NCBI RefSeq assembly: GCF_002939475.1
Contig: NZ_PKFQ01000001.1
Span: forward strand, 3,531,001 to 3,595,000
DNA from: Streptomyces cinnamoneus
GTDB lineage: Bacteria > Actinomycetota > Actinomycetes > Streptomycetales > Streptomycetaceae
Reading direction: 5' to 3'
DNA: 64,000 bases
Shown: positions 17,224 to 25,423 of the stretch, in pieces
Layout: every line of letters begins with the position of its first letter
Position numbering within the stretch: position 1 is the stretch's first letter
Translations under genes and position numbers: made by a program
Notes under the pieces: model-generated
Database searches by the model: none
Seen by the model: the letters and a program-made list of their open reading frames with translations, nothing else
What the model was told of the DNA's origin: nothing

Positions 17224-18708
17224 ATGAGGAGCGTGCGGGACGACCAGCTTGTACGGCCCACCCTGGAGGACGAGGTGGCGGCCGCCGGCAGCGAGCTCAT
17301 CGGCGGGCCGGTGGGCCGGCGTGCGCTGCTCGGGGTGAGCTGGTGGACTCCGGTGCGGGTGATTGCGCTGGTGGCCGTCGGCATGTTCGCGCTCGGCATG
17401 GTGCAGAAGCTGCCGTGCTACGACCACGGCTGGTTCTTCGGCGCCACCACGCAGTACACCCACGCCTGCTACTCCGACATTCCGCACCTGTACAGCGGAC
17501 GGGGCTTCGACCAGGGGCTCATCCCCTACTTCGACCGGATCCCGGATTCCGTCTCGGGGGGCATGGACTACCTGGAGTACCCGGTCCTCACCGGCCTCTT
17601 CATGGAGATCGCCGCCCTCTTCACGCCCGGCGGCGGGACCATCCAGCACCGCGAGCAGGTGTACTGGTTCGTCAACGCCGGGATGCTGCTGGTCTGCACG
17701 GCCGTCATCGCCGTGTGCGTGGCCCGCACCCACCGGCGGCGGCCCTGGGACGCCCTGCTGATGGCCCTGGCGCCCGCTTTCGCGCTGACGGCCACCATCA
17801 ACTGGGACCTGCTGGCGGTCGCCCTGACCGCCGCCGCGATGCTGATGTGGTCGCGGGGCCGCGGCGTCGTGGCGGGGGTGCTGATCGGGCTGGCGGCCGC
17901 GGCGAAGCTGTATCCGGTGCTGCTGCTCGGGCCCCTGCTCGTCCTGTGCGTGCGGGCCGGCAGGCTGCGGGCCTTCCTCGGGTGCGCCGGGGCGGCCGTG
18001 GGGGCGTGGCTGGCGGTGAACCTGCCGGTCATGTTCACCGCCGGGTTCCACATCCGCCCGGGCTGGGCGAAGTTCTACACCTTCAGCCAGGACCGGCCGG
18101 TCGACTTCGGCTCGGTCTGGCTCTTCATCTCCCAGCGCACGGGGAATCCGCTGGACGACGCCAACGTCTACGCGACGCTGCTCATGGTCCTCGGCTGCGC
18201 CGCCATAGCGGCCCTCGGCCTGGCCGCACCCAGGCGGCCGCGCTTCGCGCAGCTGGCCTTCCTGGTGGTCGCCCTGTTCATCCTCGTCAACAAGGTCTAC
18301 TCACCGCAGTACGTGCTGTGGCTCGTCCCGCTCGCCGCGCTGGCCCGCCCGAAGTGGCGCGACTTCCTCGTCTGGCAGGGCTGCGAGGTCCTGTATTTCC
18401 TGGGCATCTGGTTCTACCTGGCCTACACGGGAAGCGGCGACAAGCACCAGGGCCTGCCGCCGGAGGGCTACCAACTGGCGATCCTGGCCCACCTGCTGGG
18501 CACGCTGTACCTGTGCGCGCTGGTCGTCCGGGACATCCTCACGCCCGAACGTGACGTGGTGCGCCGGGACGGTTCGGACGACCCCTCGGGAGGCGTCCTG
18601 GACGGGGCGCCGGACATATGGGTCGTCGGCCCCGCCCGCCGGGCCCGGCAGGCGGCGCCGTCCGAGGGCACGCGCGTCCAATGGGGTACGGGGAGCCGCG
18701 CCGTGTGA
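17224..18708 (+). CDS. Glycosyltransferase family 87 membrane protein
   Basis: A 494-residue polytopic protein with about 10 helices. The short DYLEYP segment after the first outer loop and the membrane arrangement fit GT-C type, GT87 polyprenyl-phosphate-mannose/arabinose transferases (DUF2029). It would use a lipid-linked sugar donor on the outer membrane face; donor and acceptor are unknown. The motif LAAAAKLYPVLLLGPLLVL is typical of the family. It follows the PBP terminator and so has its own promoter; AGGATGG lies just before the ATG. It converges with the racemase-like gene, leaving 33 bp. Cell-wall glycan decoration is a reasonable guess from the neighbours. Confidence 0.85.
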   Translation: MRSVRDDQLVRPTLEDEVAAAGSELIGGPVGRRALLGVSWWTPVRVIALVAVGMFALGMVQKLPCYDHGWFFGATTQYTHACYSDIPHLYSGRGFDQGLIPYFDRIPDSVSGGMDYLEYPVLTGLFMEIAALFTPGGGTIQHREQVYWFVNAGMLLVCTAVIAVCVARTHRRRPWDALLMALAPAFALTATINWDLLAVALTAAAMLMWSRGRGVVAGVLIGLAAAAKLYPVLLLGPLLVLCVRAGRLRAFLGCAGAAVGAWLAVNLPVMFTAGFHIRPGWAKFYTFSQDRPVDFGSVWLFISQRTGNPLDDANVYATLLMVLGCAAIAALGLAAPRRPRFAQLAFLVVALFILVNKVYSPQYVLWLVPLAALARPKWRDFLVWQGCEVLYFLGIWFYLAYTGSGDKHQGLPPEGYQLAILAHLLGTLYLCALVVRDILTPERDVVRRDGSDDPSGGVLDGAPDIWVVGPARRARQAAPSEGTRVQWGTGSRAV

Positions 18709-18720
18709 GCCACGGCTCCC
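18691..18720. terminator. Hairpin between convergent GT87 and racemase-like genes
   Basis: GGGAGCCG (18691-18698) pairs with CGGCTCCC (18713-18720), overlapping the GT87 stop codon. A competing inner stem (18700-18705 with 18711-18716) is possible. It may terminate both converging genes. Confidence 0.45.
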
Positions 18721-18741
18721 GCCCGCGTCACGGGGGGTTGA

Positions 18742-19773
18742 TCAGTGATCGACGATGCGGTCGAACTGCGTGGTGGTGTGCCGCAGGTGCGCCACCAGCT
18801 CGTCACCGACCTGGGGGGCCGGCGCGTCGGCCGGCACGAAGAGGATGGACACCTGCATGTGCGGGGGCTCCGCGAACCAGCGCTGCTTGCCCGCCCAGAC
18901 GAACGGCGAGAGGTTGCGGTTCATGGTCGCCAGGCCCGCGCGGGCGACGCCCTTGGCCCGCGGCATCATGCCGTGCAGCGCCTTGGGCGCCTCCAGCCCG
19001 ACGCCGTGCGAGGTGCCGCCGGCCACCACGACCAGGTAGCCGTCCCCGGCGGCCTTCTGCTGCCGGTAGCCGAAGCGGTCGCCCTTGGCGACGGGCGTGA
19101 CGTCCAGGACCGCGCCCCGGTACTGGGTGGCGTCGTGGTCGCCCAGCCACAGCCGCGTGCCGATGCGGGCCCGGAAGCGGGTCTGCGGGAACCGCTGCTG
19201 GAGCTCGCGCAGTTCCTCGCTCTTGAGGTGGCTGACGAACATGGTGTGCAGCGGCAGGTGGGCGTTGCGCAGTCGCTCCATCCAGCCCGTCACCTCGTCC
19301 ACGGCGCCGGTGCCGTCACCGCGGTCGAGCGGGAGGTGTATCGCGAAGCCCTCCAGGCGGACGTCCTCTATGGCGGCGTGCAGCTTGGGGAGGTCCTCCT
19401 CGCTGATGCCGTGCCGCTTCATGCTGCTCATGACCTCGACGACGACGCGGGCGCCGACGAGGCCGCGCACGCCCTCCACCGAGGAGACGGACCGGATGGC
19501 CCGGTCCGGCAGCGGCACCGGCTCCTCGCCGAGCCGGAACGGCGTCAGCACCAGCAGGTCACCGCTGAAGAAGTCCTTGATCCGCGCCGCCTCGTAGGTG
19601 GTGCCGACGGCGAGGATGTCCGCGCCCATGCGCGTCGCTTCGTCGGACAGCCGCTCATGGCCGAAGCCGTAGCCGTTGCCCTTGCAGACCGGGATTATCC
19701 CCGGAAACTGCTGGAGGACGGACTGCTGGTGTGCCCGCCAGCGCGCGGTGTCGACGTAGAGCGTGAGCGCCAT
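18742..19773 (-). CDS. Alanine racemase-like PLP enzyme
   Basis: A 343-residue fold-type III PLP protein. The PLP lysine motif is PVCKGNGYGFGH (about residue 31) in place of the classical VVKADAYGHG, and a Tyr in GDRFGYRQQ occupies the position of the second catalytic residue of alanine racemase. It is somewhat shorter than canonical Alr (about 370-390). It probably acts on an amino acid, but the altered lysine motif makes substrate uncertain. It lies 84 bp downstream of femX on the same strand, so an operon is likely and a role in wall-precursor amino acids is plausible. S. coelicolor has a similar gene next to femX. Confidence 0.8.
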   Translation of the reverse strand: MALTLYVDTARWRAHQQSVLQQFPGIIPVCKGNGYGFGHERLSDEATRMGADILAVGTTYEAARIKDFFSGDLLVLTPFRLGEEPVPLPDRAIRSVSSVEGVRGLVGARVVVEVMSSMKRHGISEEDLPKLHAAIEDVRLEGFAIHLPLDRGDGTGAVDEVTGWMERLRNAHLPLHTMFVSHLKSEELRELQQRFPQTRFRARIGTRLWLGDHDATQYRGAVLDVTPVAKGDRFGYRQQKAAGDGYLVVVAGGTSHGVGLEAPKALHGMMPRAKGVARAGLATMNRNLSPFVWAGKQRWFAEPPHMQVSILFVPADAPAPQVGDELVAHLRHTTTQFDRIVDH

Positions 19774-19857
19774 GGCCGGTCCCGGAACCTTTCCCTGTGC
19801 CTGCTGAGTGACGTGGTCGTGTGCCTGAGGGCACGGCTTCGTGTGCGAACGGAAGGA

Positions 19858-20976
19858 TCAGCGACGCGACATGTAGATGTCGAGGGCCTTGTGCAGCAGC
19901 TTGTTGAGCGGGAAGTCCCACTCGCCGAGGTACTCGGCCGCCTGGCCGCCCGTGCCGACCTTGAACTGGATGAGGCCGAAGAGGTGGTCGTTCTCGTCCA
20001 GGGAGTCGCCGATGCCGCGCAGGTCGTAGACGCTGGCGCCGAGGGCGTAGGCGTCGCGGAGCATGCGCCACTGCATGGCGTTGGACGGCCGCACCTCGCG
20101 CTTGTGGTTGGCGGAGGCGCCGTAGGAGTACCAGACGTGGCCGCCGACAATCAGCATCGTCGCGGCGGCGACGGCCTCGCCCTCGTGCACCGCGAAGTAC
20201 AGCCGCATGCGGTTGGGGTCCTCGGAGTTGAGGGCCGTCCACATGCGCTGGAAGTAGCTCAGCGGGCGCGGGCGGAACTTGTCGCGCTCGGCCGTGATCT
20301 CGTACAGGTGCTGCCAGGTGGCCAGGTCCTCGTAGCCGCCCTGGACCACCTCGACGCCGGCCTTCTCGGCCTTCTTGATGTTGCGGCGCCACAGCTGGTT
20401 GAAGCCCTTGTGGACGTCCTCCAGGGAACGGTTCTCCAGCGGCACCTGGAAGACGTAGCGCGGCTGGACGTCGCCGAAGCCCGCCCCGCCGTCCTCGCCC
20501 TGCTGCCAGCCCATGCGGCGCAGCTGGTCGGCGACCTCGAAGGCGCGCGGCTCGATGAAGGTGGCCTCGACGTCACGCAGGCGCTTGACGTCCGGGTCGG
20601 CGATGCCGGTCTTGATGGCGTTCGCGTCCCAGCGCCGGATGACGACGGGCGGGCCCATCTTCACGGAGAAGGCGCCCTGCTGCTTGAGGTGCGCCAGCAT
20701 CGGCTGGAGCCAGTCGGTGAGGTTCGGCGAGAACCAGTTGATGACCGGGCCCTCGGGCAGGTAGGCCAGGTAGCGCTTGATCTTGGGCAGCTGGCGGTAC
20801 AGCACCAGGCCCGCGCCGACCATCTGGCCGGTCTTGTCGAACCAGCCCAGGTTCTCCGAGCGCCACTCGGCCTTTACATCCGCCCATCCCGGCACCTGCA
20901 TGTGACTGGCCGCAGGCAGGCTCTGGATGTATGCCAGATGCTGCTCTCGGCTGATTGTCCTCAGGGTCAGGCTCAT
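19858..20976 (-). CDS. femX: FemX-type peptidoglycan bridge formation aminoacyltransferase
   Basis: A 372-residue FemABX protein made of two GNAT-like halves (first part with QVPGWADVKAEW and FSVKMGPPVVIRRW, second with LWRRNIKKAEKAGVEV and ATMLIVGGHVWYSYGASANHKREVRPSNAMQW). It uses glycyl-tRNA to add the branch glycine to the LL-diaminopimelate of lipid-linked precursor on the cytoplasmic side. The S. coelicolor FemX at this locus (SCO3904) is essential unless VanK is expressed. SD GAGGAG precedes the ATG at 20976. It lies upstream of the racemase-like gene. Confidence 0.92.
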   Translation of the reverse strand: MSLTLRTISREQHLAYIQSLPAASHMQVPGWADVKAEWRSENLGWFDKTGQMVGAGLVLYRQLPKIKRYLAYLPEGPVINWFSPNLTDWLQPMLAHLKQQGAFSVKMGPPVVIRRWDANAIKTGIADPDVKRLRDVEATFIEPRAFEVADQLRRMGWQQGEDGGAGFGDVQPRYVFQVPLENRSLEDVHKGFNQLWRRNIKKAEKAGVEVVQGGYEDLATWQHLYEITAERDKFRPRPLSYFQRMWTALNSEDPNRMRLYFAVHEGEAVAAATMLIVGGHVWYSYGASANHKREVRPSNAMQWRMLRDAYALGASVYDLRGIGDSLDENDHLFGLIQFKVGTGGQAAEYLGEWDFPLNKLLHKALDIYMSRR

Positions 20977-21077
20977 GCGGGGCGCTCCTCGGCAGGTGTG
21001 TCCCCATGGTCGGGGCTCCGGCTCTCGCGCCGAAGCCTACTGCGACCGGGGAGCGCCCCGTTTGGGCGTACGGTCCG

Positions 21078-21407
21078 TTATCCGATCAGACCCCCGAAGA
21101 GACCGCCGTGGGCCATGCCCAGGAAGAAGCCGAGAGCGGCCGCTCCAAGCCCGATGATCAGCAGGAAACGCTCACCGGTCGTGGCGGAGATGAACTGGCC
21201 CCAGGCCCCGCTGAGGATGCCCGCGAGGCCGGTCCAGGAGCTGAGCAGGTGCTGGCTCGGCCAGATCGAGGAGACGGCGGCGACGACACCGAGCACGATC
21301 GTCACGGCGGCGAGGGTGTTCTCGACGGGATGGGCCCGTCCGTCGCTGTTGAGGGCCGCGCTGATCAGCGCGCGGGGTCCACGGGGCTGCCGTACCGCCT
21401 GTGTCAT
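21078..21407 (-). CDS. Small two-helix membrane protein, function unknown
   Basis: A 109-residue protein with two clear hydrophobic helices (about residues 30-52, NTLAAVTIVLGVVAAVSSIW, and about 80-105, FLLIIGLGAAALGFFLGMAHGGLFGG). No catalytic motif is visible. The ATG at 21407 has GGAGG 7 nt upstream, so the shorter start is preferred over an upstream in-frame codon at 21569. Its conserved place between femX and rpsF is shared with other Streptomyces; function unknown. Confidence 0.8.
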   Translation of the reverse strand: MTQAVRQPRGPRALISAALNSDGRAHPVENTLAAVTIVLGVVAAVSSIWPSQHLLSSWTGLAGILSGAWGQFISATTGERFLLIIGLGAAALGFFLGMAHGGLFGGLIG

Positions 21408-21488
21408 GGGGCCACCTCCAGAAGGCAAGCGCAATGTAGCGCCGGTCACACCCAGCAGGGTCCAGGTTCCCCGGTCGTGCGCCTCGAT

Positions 21489-21518
21489 TTCAACCGCACG
21501 CCGGAGTGCAGGTACTCT
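21489..21518 (+). promoter_or_regulatory. Candidate promoter of the rpsF operon
   Basis: -10 TACTCT (21513-21518) with a weak -35 TTCAAC (21489-21494), spacer 18. The implied leader to rpsF is about 155 nt, long enough for autoregulation by ribosomal proteins, but no known leader motif was recognised. Confidence 0.45.
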
Positions 21519-21680
21519 GTACGGTCTGCACCGGTGTCTGCCCAGACCCAGCTTCGGTCCCAGGGGCAACCCAGGGACTTCCGCTGATTGTCAGTGTCTG
21601 CCGATACCGTTGTTTACGCATCACGACCCTCCTGCCACGGATCGACCGTGGCCGCTGAGTCCAAAGGAGGTGGGTTCCAC

Positions 21681-21971
21681 ATGCGTCACTACGAGGTGAT
21701 GGTCATCCTCGACCCCGATCTCGAGGAGCGCGCTGTCTCCCCGCTGATCGAGAACTTCCTCTCCGTCGTCCGTGAGGGCAACGGAAAGGTCGAGAAGGTC
21801 GACACCTGGGGCCGTCGTCGTCTCGCTTACGAGATCAAGAAGAAGCCCGAGGGCATCTACTCGGTCATCGACCTGCAGGCCGAGCCTGCGGTCGTCAAGG
21901 AGCTCGACCGCCAGATGAACCTGAACGAGTCGGTCCTCCGGACCAAGGTCCTCCGTCCCGAGACCCACTGA
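21681..21971 (+). CDS. rpsF: 30S ribosomal protein S6
   Basis: A 96-residue S6, full length for the family: [19 protein letters not shown] at the start, [20 protein letters not shown] in the middle and [14 protein letters not shown] at the end. It binds the platform of the 30S subunit with S18. AAAGGAGGTGG gives a near-perfect Shine-Dalgarno sequence before the ATG at 21681, which decides the start over an in-frame TTG at 21588. It is the first gene of the rpsF-ssb-rpsR-rplI operon. Confidence 0.98.
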   Translation: MRHYEVMVILDPDLEERAVSPLIENFLSVVREGNGKVEKVDTWGRRRLAYEIKKKPEGIYSVIDLQAEPAVVKELDRQMNLNESVLRTKVLRPETH

Positions 21972-22051
21972 ACCTAGCGGTTCAGAGGTAATCGGGCTGC
22001 ATCTCCACGAGTAGCAAGCAGCCAGCAGCACACCCGCCGAGAGGTTCATCC

Positions 22052-22636
22052 ATGGCAGGCGAGACCGTCATCACGGTCGTCGGCAATCTCGTCGACGACC
22101 CCGAGCTGCGCTTCACCCCGTCCGGTGCGGCGGTCGCGAAGTTCCGCGTCGCGTCCACTCCCCGCACCTTCGACCGCCAGACCAACGAGTGGAAGGACGG
22201 CGAGAGCCTCTTCCTCACGTGCTCGGTGTGGCGGCAGGCGGCGGAGAACGTCGCCGAGTCGCTTCAGCGCGGCATGCGCGTCATCGTGCAGGGCCGTCTG
22301 AAGCAGCGGTCCTACGAGGACCGCGAGGGCGTCAAGCGCACGGTCTACGAACTCGACGTCGAAGAGGTCGGCGCCAGCCTGAAGAACGCCACGGCGAAGG
22401 TCACCAAGACCGCGGGTCGCGGTGGCCAGGGTGGTGGCTACGGCGGCGGCGCCGGTGGCGGCCAGGGCGGCGGCTGGGGCTCCGGTCCCGGCGGCCAGCA
22501 GGGCGGCGGGGCTCCCGCCGACGACCCCTGGGCGACCGGCGCTCCGTCCGGCAACCAGCCGGGCGGCGGCGGAGGCGGCTGGGGCGGCGGCTCCGGCAAC
22601 TCCGGCGGCGGCTACTCGGACGAGCCGCCCTTCTAG
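22052..22636 (+). CDS. ssb: Single-stranded DNA-binding protein
   Basis: A 194-residue SSB. The OB fold covers residues 1-115 ([20 protein letters not shown], then [20 protein letters not shown]). A long Gly/Gln-rich flexible linker follows, ending in the acidic tip YSDEPPF that recruits replication and repair proteins. It coats single-stranded DNA at forks. The gene lies between S6 and S18, the conserved bacterial order. SD GAGAGG lies upstream. The DNA for the tail is highly repetitive in GGC/GGT codons. Confidence 0.98.
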   Translation: MAGETVITVVGNLVDDPELRFTPSGAAVAKFRVASTPRTFDRQTNEWKDGESLFLTCSVWRQAAENVAESLQRGMRVIVQGRLKQRSYEDREGVKRTVYELDVEEVGASLKNATAKVTKTAGRGGQGGGYGGGAGGGQGGGWGSGPGGQQGGGAPADDPWATGAPSGNQPGGGGGGWGGGSGNSGGGYSDEPPF

Positions 22637-22710
22637 GCCCTTCACGGGGCCCGGGCCGAGCAGGCCCGAGGGCGCCAGCACAAAACTTCTTGATTCACAG
22701 GAGAGAGACA

Positions 22711-22947
22711 ATGGCGAAGCCGCCCCCGCGCAAGCCGAAGAAGAAGGTCTGCGCGTTCTGCAAGGACAAGACCGCTTACGTGGACTACAAGGACACGAAC
22801 ATGCTGCGGAAGTTCATTTCCGACCGCGGCAAGATCCGTGCCCGTCGCGTGACCGGCAACTGCACTCAGCACCAGCGTGACGTCGCCACGGCCGTGAAGA
22901 ACAGCCGTGAGATGGCGCTGCTGCCCTACACCTCGTCCGCGCGATAA
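22711..22947 (+). CDS. rpsR: 30S ribosomal protein S18, zinc-binding form
   Basis: A 78-residue S18. It carries CAFC (residues 14-17) and GNCTQHQ (C and H near residues 50-53), i.e. the zinc-binding (C+) variant; Streptomyces often also encode a zinc-free paralogue under Zur control. The body [20 protein letters not shown] is typical. SD GGAGAGAG lies before the ATG at 22711. It sits between ssb and rplI. Confidence 0.98.
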   Translation: MAKPPPRKPKKKVCAFCKDKTAYVDYKDTNMLRKFISDRGKIRARRVTGNCTQHQRDVATAVKNSREMALLPYTSSAR

Positions 22948-22965
22948 GGGAAGGATGACCAACTA

Positions 22966-23412
22966 ATGAAGATCATCCTCACCCACGAGGTCTCCGGCCT
23001 CGGCACCGCCGGTGACGTCGTCGACGTCAAGGACGGCTACGCCCGCAACTACCTGGTCCCGCGTGGTTTCGCGATCCGCTGGACCAAGGGTGGCGAGCAG
23101 GACGTCGCGCAGATCCGCCGCGCTCGCAAGATCCGCGAGATCGCGACGATCGAGCAGGCCAACGAGGTCAAGGGTCAGCTCGAGGGCGTCAAGGTCCGTC
23201 TGGCCACGCGTGCCGGCGAGGCCGGCCGCCTGTTCGGCTCCGTGACCCCCGCCGACATCGCTGCCGCGATCGAGGCCTCCGGTGGCCCGAAGGTCGACAA
23301 GCGTCGCGTCGAGGTCGGTTCGCCGATCAAGACCCTGGGCGCGCACCAGGTGTCCGTGCGTCTGCACGCCGACGTCGTCGCCAAGCTCGGCATCGAGGTC
23401 GTCGCCGCCTGA
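22966..23412 (+). CDS. rplI: 50S ribosomal protein L9
   Basis: A 148-residue L9, normal length. The N-terminal RNA-binding domain has [34 protein letters not shown], followed by the long connecting helix (about residues 40-75) and the C-terminal domain with [15 protein letters not shown]. Last gene of the operon, 18 bp after rpsR, with a strong terminator behind it. Confidence 0.98.
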   Translation: MKIILTHEVSGLGTAGDVVDVKDGYARNYLVPRGFAIRWTKGGEQDVAQIRRARKIREIATIEQANEVKGQLEGVKVRLATRAGEAGRLFGSVTPADIAAAIEASGGPKVDKRRVEVGSPIKTLGAHQVSVRLHADVVAKLGIEVVAA

Positions 23413-23467
23413 TCGCTGTCTGATCGCCGCGTCAGCGCGGCCTTCGGCATCGCTTCGGCAAGCTGAG

Positions 23468-23499
23468 GAAGGGCCGCACCCATCGGGGTGCGGCCCTTC
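23468..23499 (+). terminator. Intrinsic terminator of the rpsF-ssb-rpsR-rplI operon
   Basis: Perfect 14-bp stem GAAGGGCCGCACCC / GGGTGCGGCCCTTC with loop ATCG, followed by a T/C-rich tail, 55 nt after the rplI stop. Confidence 0.88.
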
Positions 23500-23566
23500 T
23501 GCCGTTCTCCGCTCGTTCCGGGGCCGTTCCCGGCCCGTCCGCGGGTGCCCGTCGCGCGGGCCGCCC

Positions 23567-24910
23567 TCAGGCCCGTACCGCCCCGGTGACGAGCCACCGC
23601 CCGGAGCGGGCCCGCAGCCAGAGGGTCGCCAGCCGGGCCGCCATCATCAGCGTCATCGCCCACCACAGCGTCGTCAGCCCGCCACCCAGGGCGGGCACGA
23701 GCAGCGCCGCGGGTGTGAAGACGGCCAGGACCAGCAGCATCGCCCAGGCGAGGTAGGGGCCGTCGCCGGCGCCCATGAGCACGCCGTCCAGCACGAAGAC
23801 AACGCCCGCGACGGGCTGTGCGAGGGCCACGACCAGGAGGGCGGGCAGCAGGGTGTCCCGCACGGCGGCGTCCGTGGTGAACAGCGGGATGAACAGCGCT
23901 CGTCCGGCGACCACCAGTGCGCCCAGCACCACGCCCGAGGCGACGCCCCACCGCACCATGCGGCGGCAGGCGGCCCGGGCTCCTTCGGGATCGCTGGCGC
24001 CCAGGTAGCGCCCGATGATCGCCTGCCCGGCTATGGCTATGGCGTCCAGCGCGAAGGCCATCAGGTTCCACAGGGACAGCACGATCTGGTGGGCGGCTAT
24101 CTCGGTGTCGCCGAGGCTCGTCGCGACCGCCGTGGCGATCAGGCCCATGCCGCGCAGCGAGAGCGTGCGCACCAGAAGGGGCGCCCCCGCCCGGGCGCAG
24201 GCCCGGATGCCGGCGGCGTCCGGACGCAGGGACGCGCCGTGGCGGCGGGCCCCGCGGACGACGACCGCGAGGTAGGCGGCGGCCATCGCCCACTGGGCGA
24301 TGACGGTGCCCCAGGCGGAGCCGGCGACGCCCAGCCCGGCACCGTAGACGAGGGCGACGTTGAGGGCCGCGTTGGCGGTGAAGCCGCCGACGGCGACGTA
24401 CAGCGGTGTCCGGGTGTCCTGGAGGCCGCGGAGCACGCCGGTGGCGGCGAGGACGACGAGCATCGCGGGGATGCCCAGGGCGCTGACGCGCAGGTAGGTG
24501 GTGGCGTAGGGCGCGGCGGTGGCGGAGGTGCCGAAGGCGTCGATGAGGGCGGAGGCGGTGGGCAGCACGGCGGCGGTCACGGCCGTACCGAGGAGCACCG
24601 CGAGCCAGATGCCGTCGAGGCCCTGCCGGACGGCGGCCCGGACGTCCCCGGCCCCGACGCGGCGGGCGACGCCGGCGGTGGTGGCGTAGGCGAGGAAGAC
24701 GAAGATGCTGACCCCGGTGGCGAGCAGGGCGGCGGCGACGCCGAGCCCCGCGAGCTGAGGGGTGCCGAGGTGGCCCACGATGGCGCTGTCGGCCATCACG
24801 AAGAGGGGCTCCGCGACGAGAGCGCCGAACGCGGGCACGGCGAGTGCGACGATCTCCCGGTCGTGCCGGCGGGCGCTCTGTGCGGCGAGCTCGCGGGCTT
24901 GCGTGACCAT
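23567..24910 (-). CDS. MATE family efflux transporter (DinF-like)
   Basis: A 447-residue MATE exporter with 12 hydrophobic segments in two homologous halves. The first half begins REIVALAVPAFGALVAEPLFVMADSAIVGHLGT, the signature of the DinF subgroup; the second half repeats it (LSLRGMGLIATAVATSLGDTEIAAHQI). It would export cationic or lipophilic compounds using an ion gradient. I placed the start at ATG 24910 (MVTQARELAA, GGGA upstream); a GTG at 24928 is in frame. It converges with the ribosomal-protein operon and is divergent from dnaB. Confidence 0.9.
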   Translation of the reverse strand: MVTQARELAAQSARRHDREIVALAVPAFGALVAEPLFVMADSAIVGHLGTPQLAGLGVAAALLATGVSIFVFLAYATTAGVARRVGAGDVRAAVRQGLDGIWLAVLLGTAVTAAVLPTASALIDAFGTSATAAPYATTYLRVSALGIPAMLVVLAATGVLRGLQDTRTPLYVAVGGFTANAALNVALVYGAGLGVAGSAWGTVIAQWAMAAAYLAVVVRGARRHGASLRPDAAGIRACARAGAPLLVRTLSLRGMGLIATAVATSLGDTEIAAHQIVLSLWNLMAFALDAIAIAGQAIIGRYLGASDPEGARAACRRMVRWGVASGVVLGALVVAGRALFIPLFTTDAAVRDTLLPALLVVALAQPVAGVVFVLDGVLMGAGDGPYLAWAMLLVLAVFTPAALLVPALGGGLTTLWWAMTLMMAARLATLWLRARSGRWLVTGAVRA

Positions 24911-25094
24911 ACGCGTCCCATCTTCCACAGGTAATCAGTGCACTTAGCTTAAGCCCCTTACCTGGCGCGGTTGTGCGTGATCTTGTCTGCGCCGTTTGTC
25001 GCCATCTCCCCCCGGCCGGGAAAGTTTTTCTCCTCAACAGCCGGTGGACGGTAAAAGCGCAGGTCAGAGGGGTGGGCTCCAGGTGATTGTGTGT

Positions 25095-25183
25095 TTGTCC
25101 ACAGCGGTTTCCCCCGTGTCGTGCACAGGATCCGGGGAGTTCTCCACAGGCTTGGGCCGCTCATCCACATGCCCTGTGGATAA
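25095..25183. promoter_or_regulatory. Cluster of four DnaA-box-like sequences upstream of dnaB
   Basis: TTGTCCACA (25095-25103) is the preferred Streptomyces DnaA box. TTCTCCACA (25140-25148) and TCATCCACA (25161-25169) are single or double variants. TGTGGATAA (25175-25183) is a perfect TTATCCACA on the other strand. Four boxes within 89 bp are far above chance at this GC content. The last box ends 5 bp before the candidate -35. Confidence 0.7.
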
Positions 25184-25188
25184 CCAGA

Positions 25189-25217
25189 TTGGCTGACGGT
25201 GCCCGCGGGCCTACCGT
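25189..25217 (+). promoter_or_regulatory. Candidate dnaB promoter
   Basis: -35 TTGGCT (25189-25194), 17-nt spacer, -10 TACCGT (25212-25217). Directly adjacent to the DnaA-box cluster. Confidence 0.5.
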
Positions 25218-25423
25218 GGTCCGGCGCCCGCCGTCTGATTTCCGTCGCGTCCCCGTGCTCCGGACCTCACAAGTCCGGCACCAAGTCCTCGCGAAGCCAC
25301 CGCGAAACTCGCCCCGAACGTGACGCGCGACAACCGGAGTCGGGCGACAGATTTGTCAGAGCCGTGCCGTAAGAAAGAGGAGCACGGCGAGGTCCGCGTC
25401 GCGGACGGGAGGAGGTGGCCCGG

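Larger units (their letters stand above)
24911..25423. other. Intergenic region between MATE gene and dnaB with DnaA boxes and promoter
   Basis: 513 bp without a gene. It contains four DnaA-box-like 9-mers (25095-25183), a candidate dnaB promoter (25189-25217) and a leader of about 200 nt ending in a strong SD (GGGAGGAGG). It is less GC-rich than its surroundings around 24930-25200. Confidence 0.8.
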
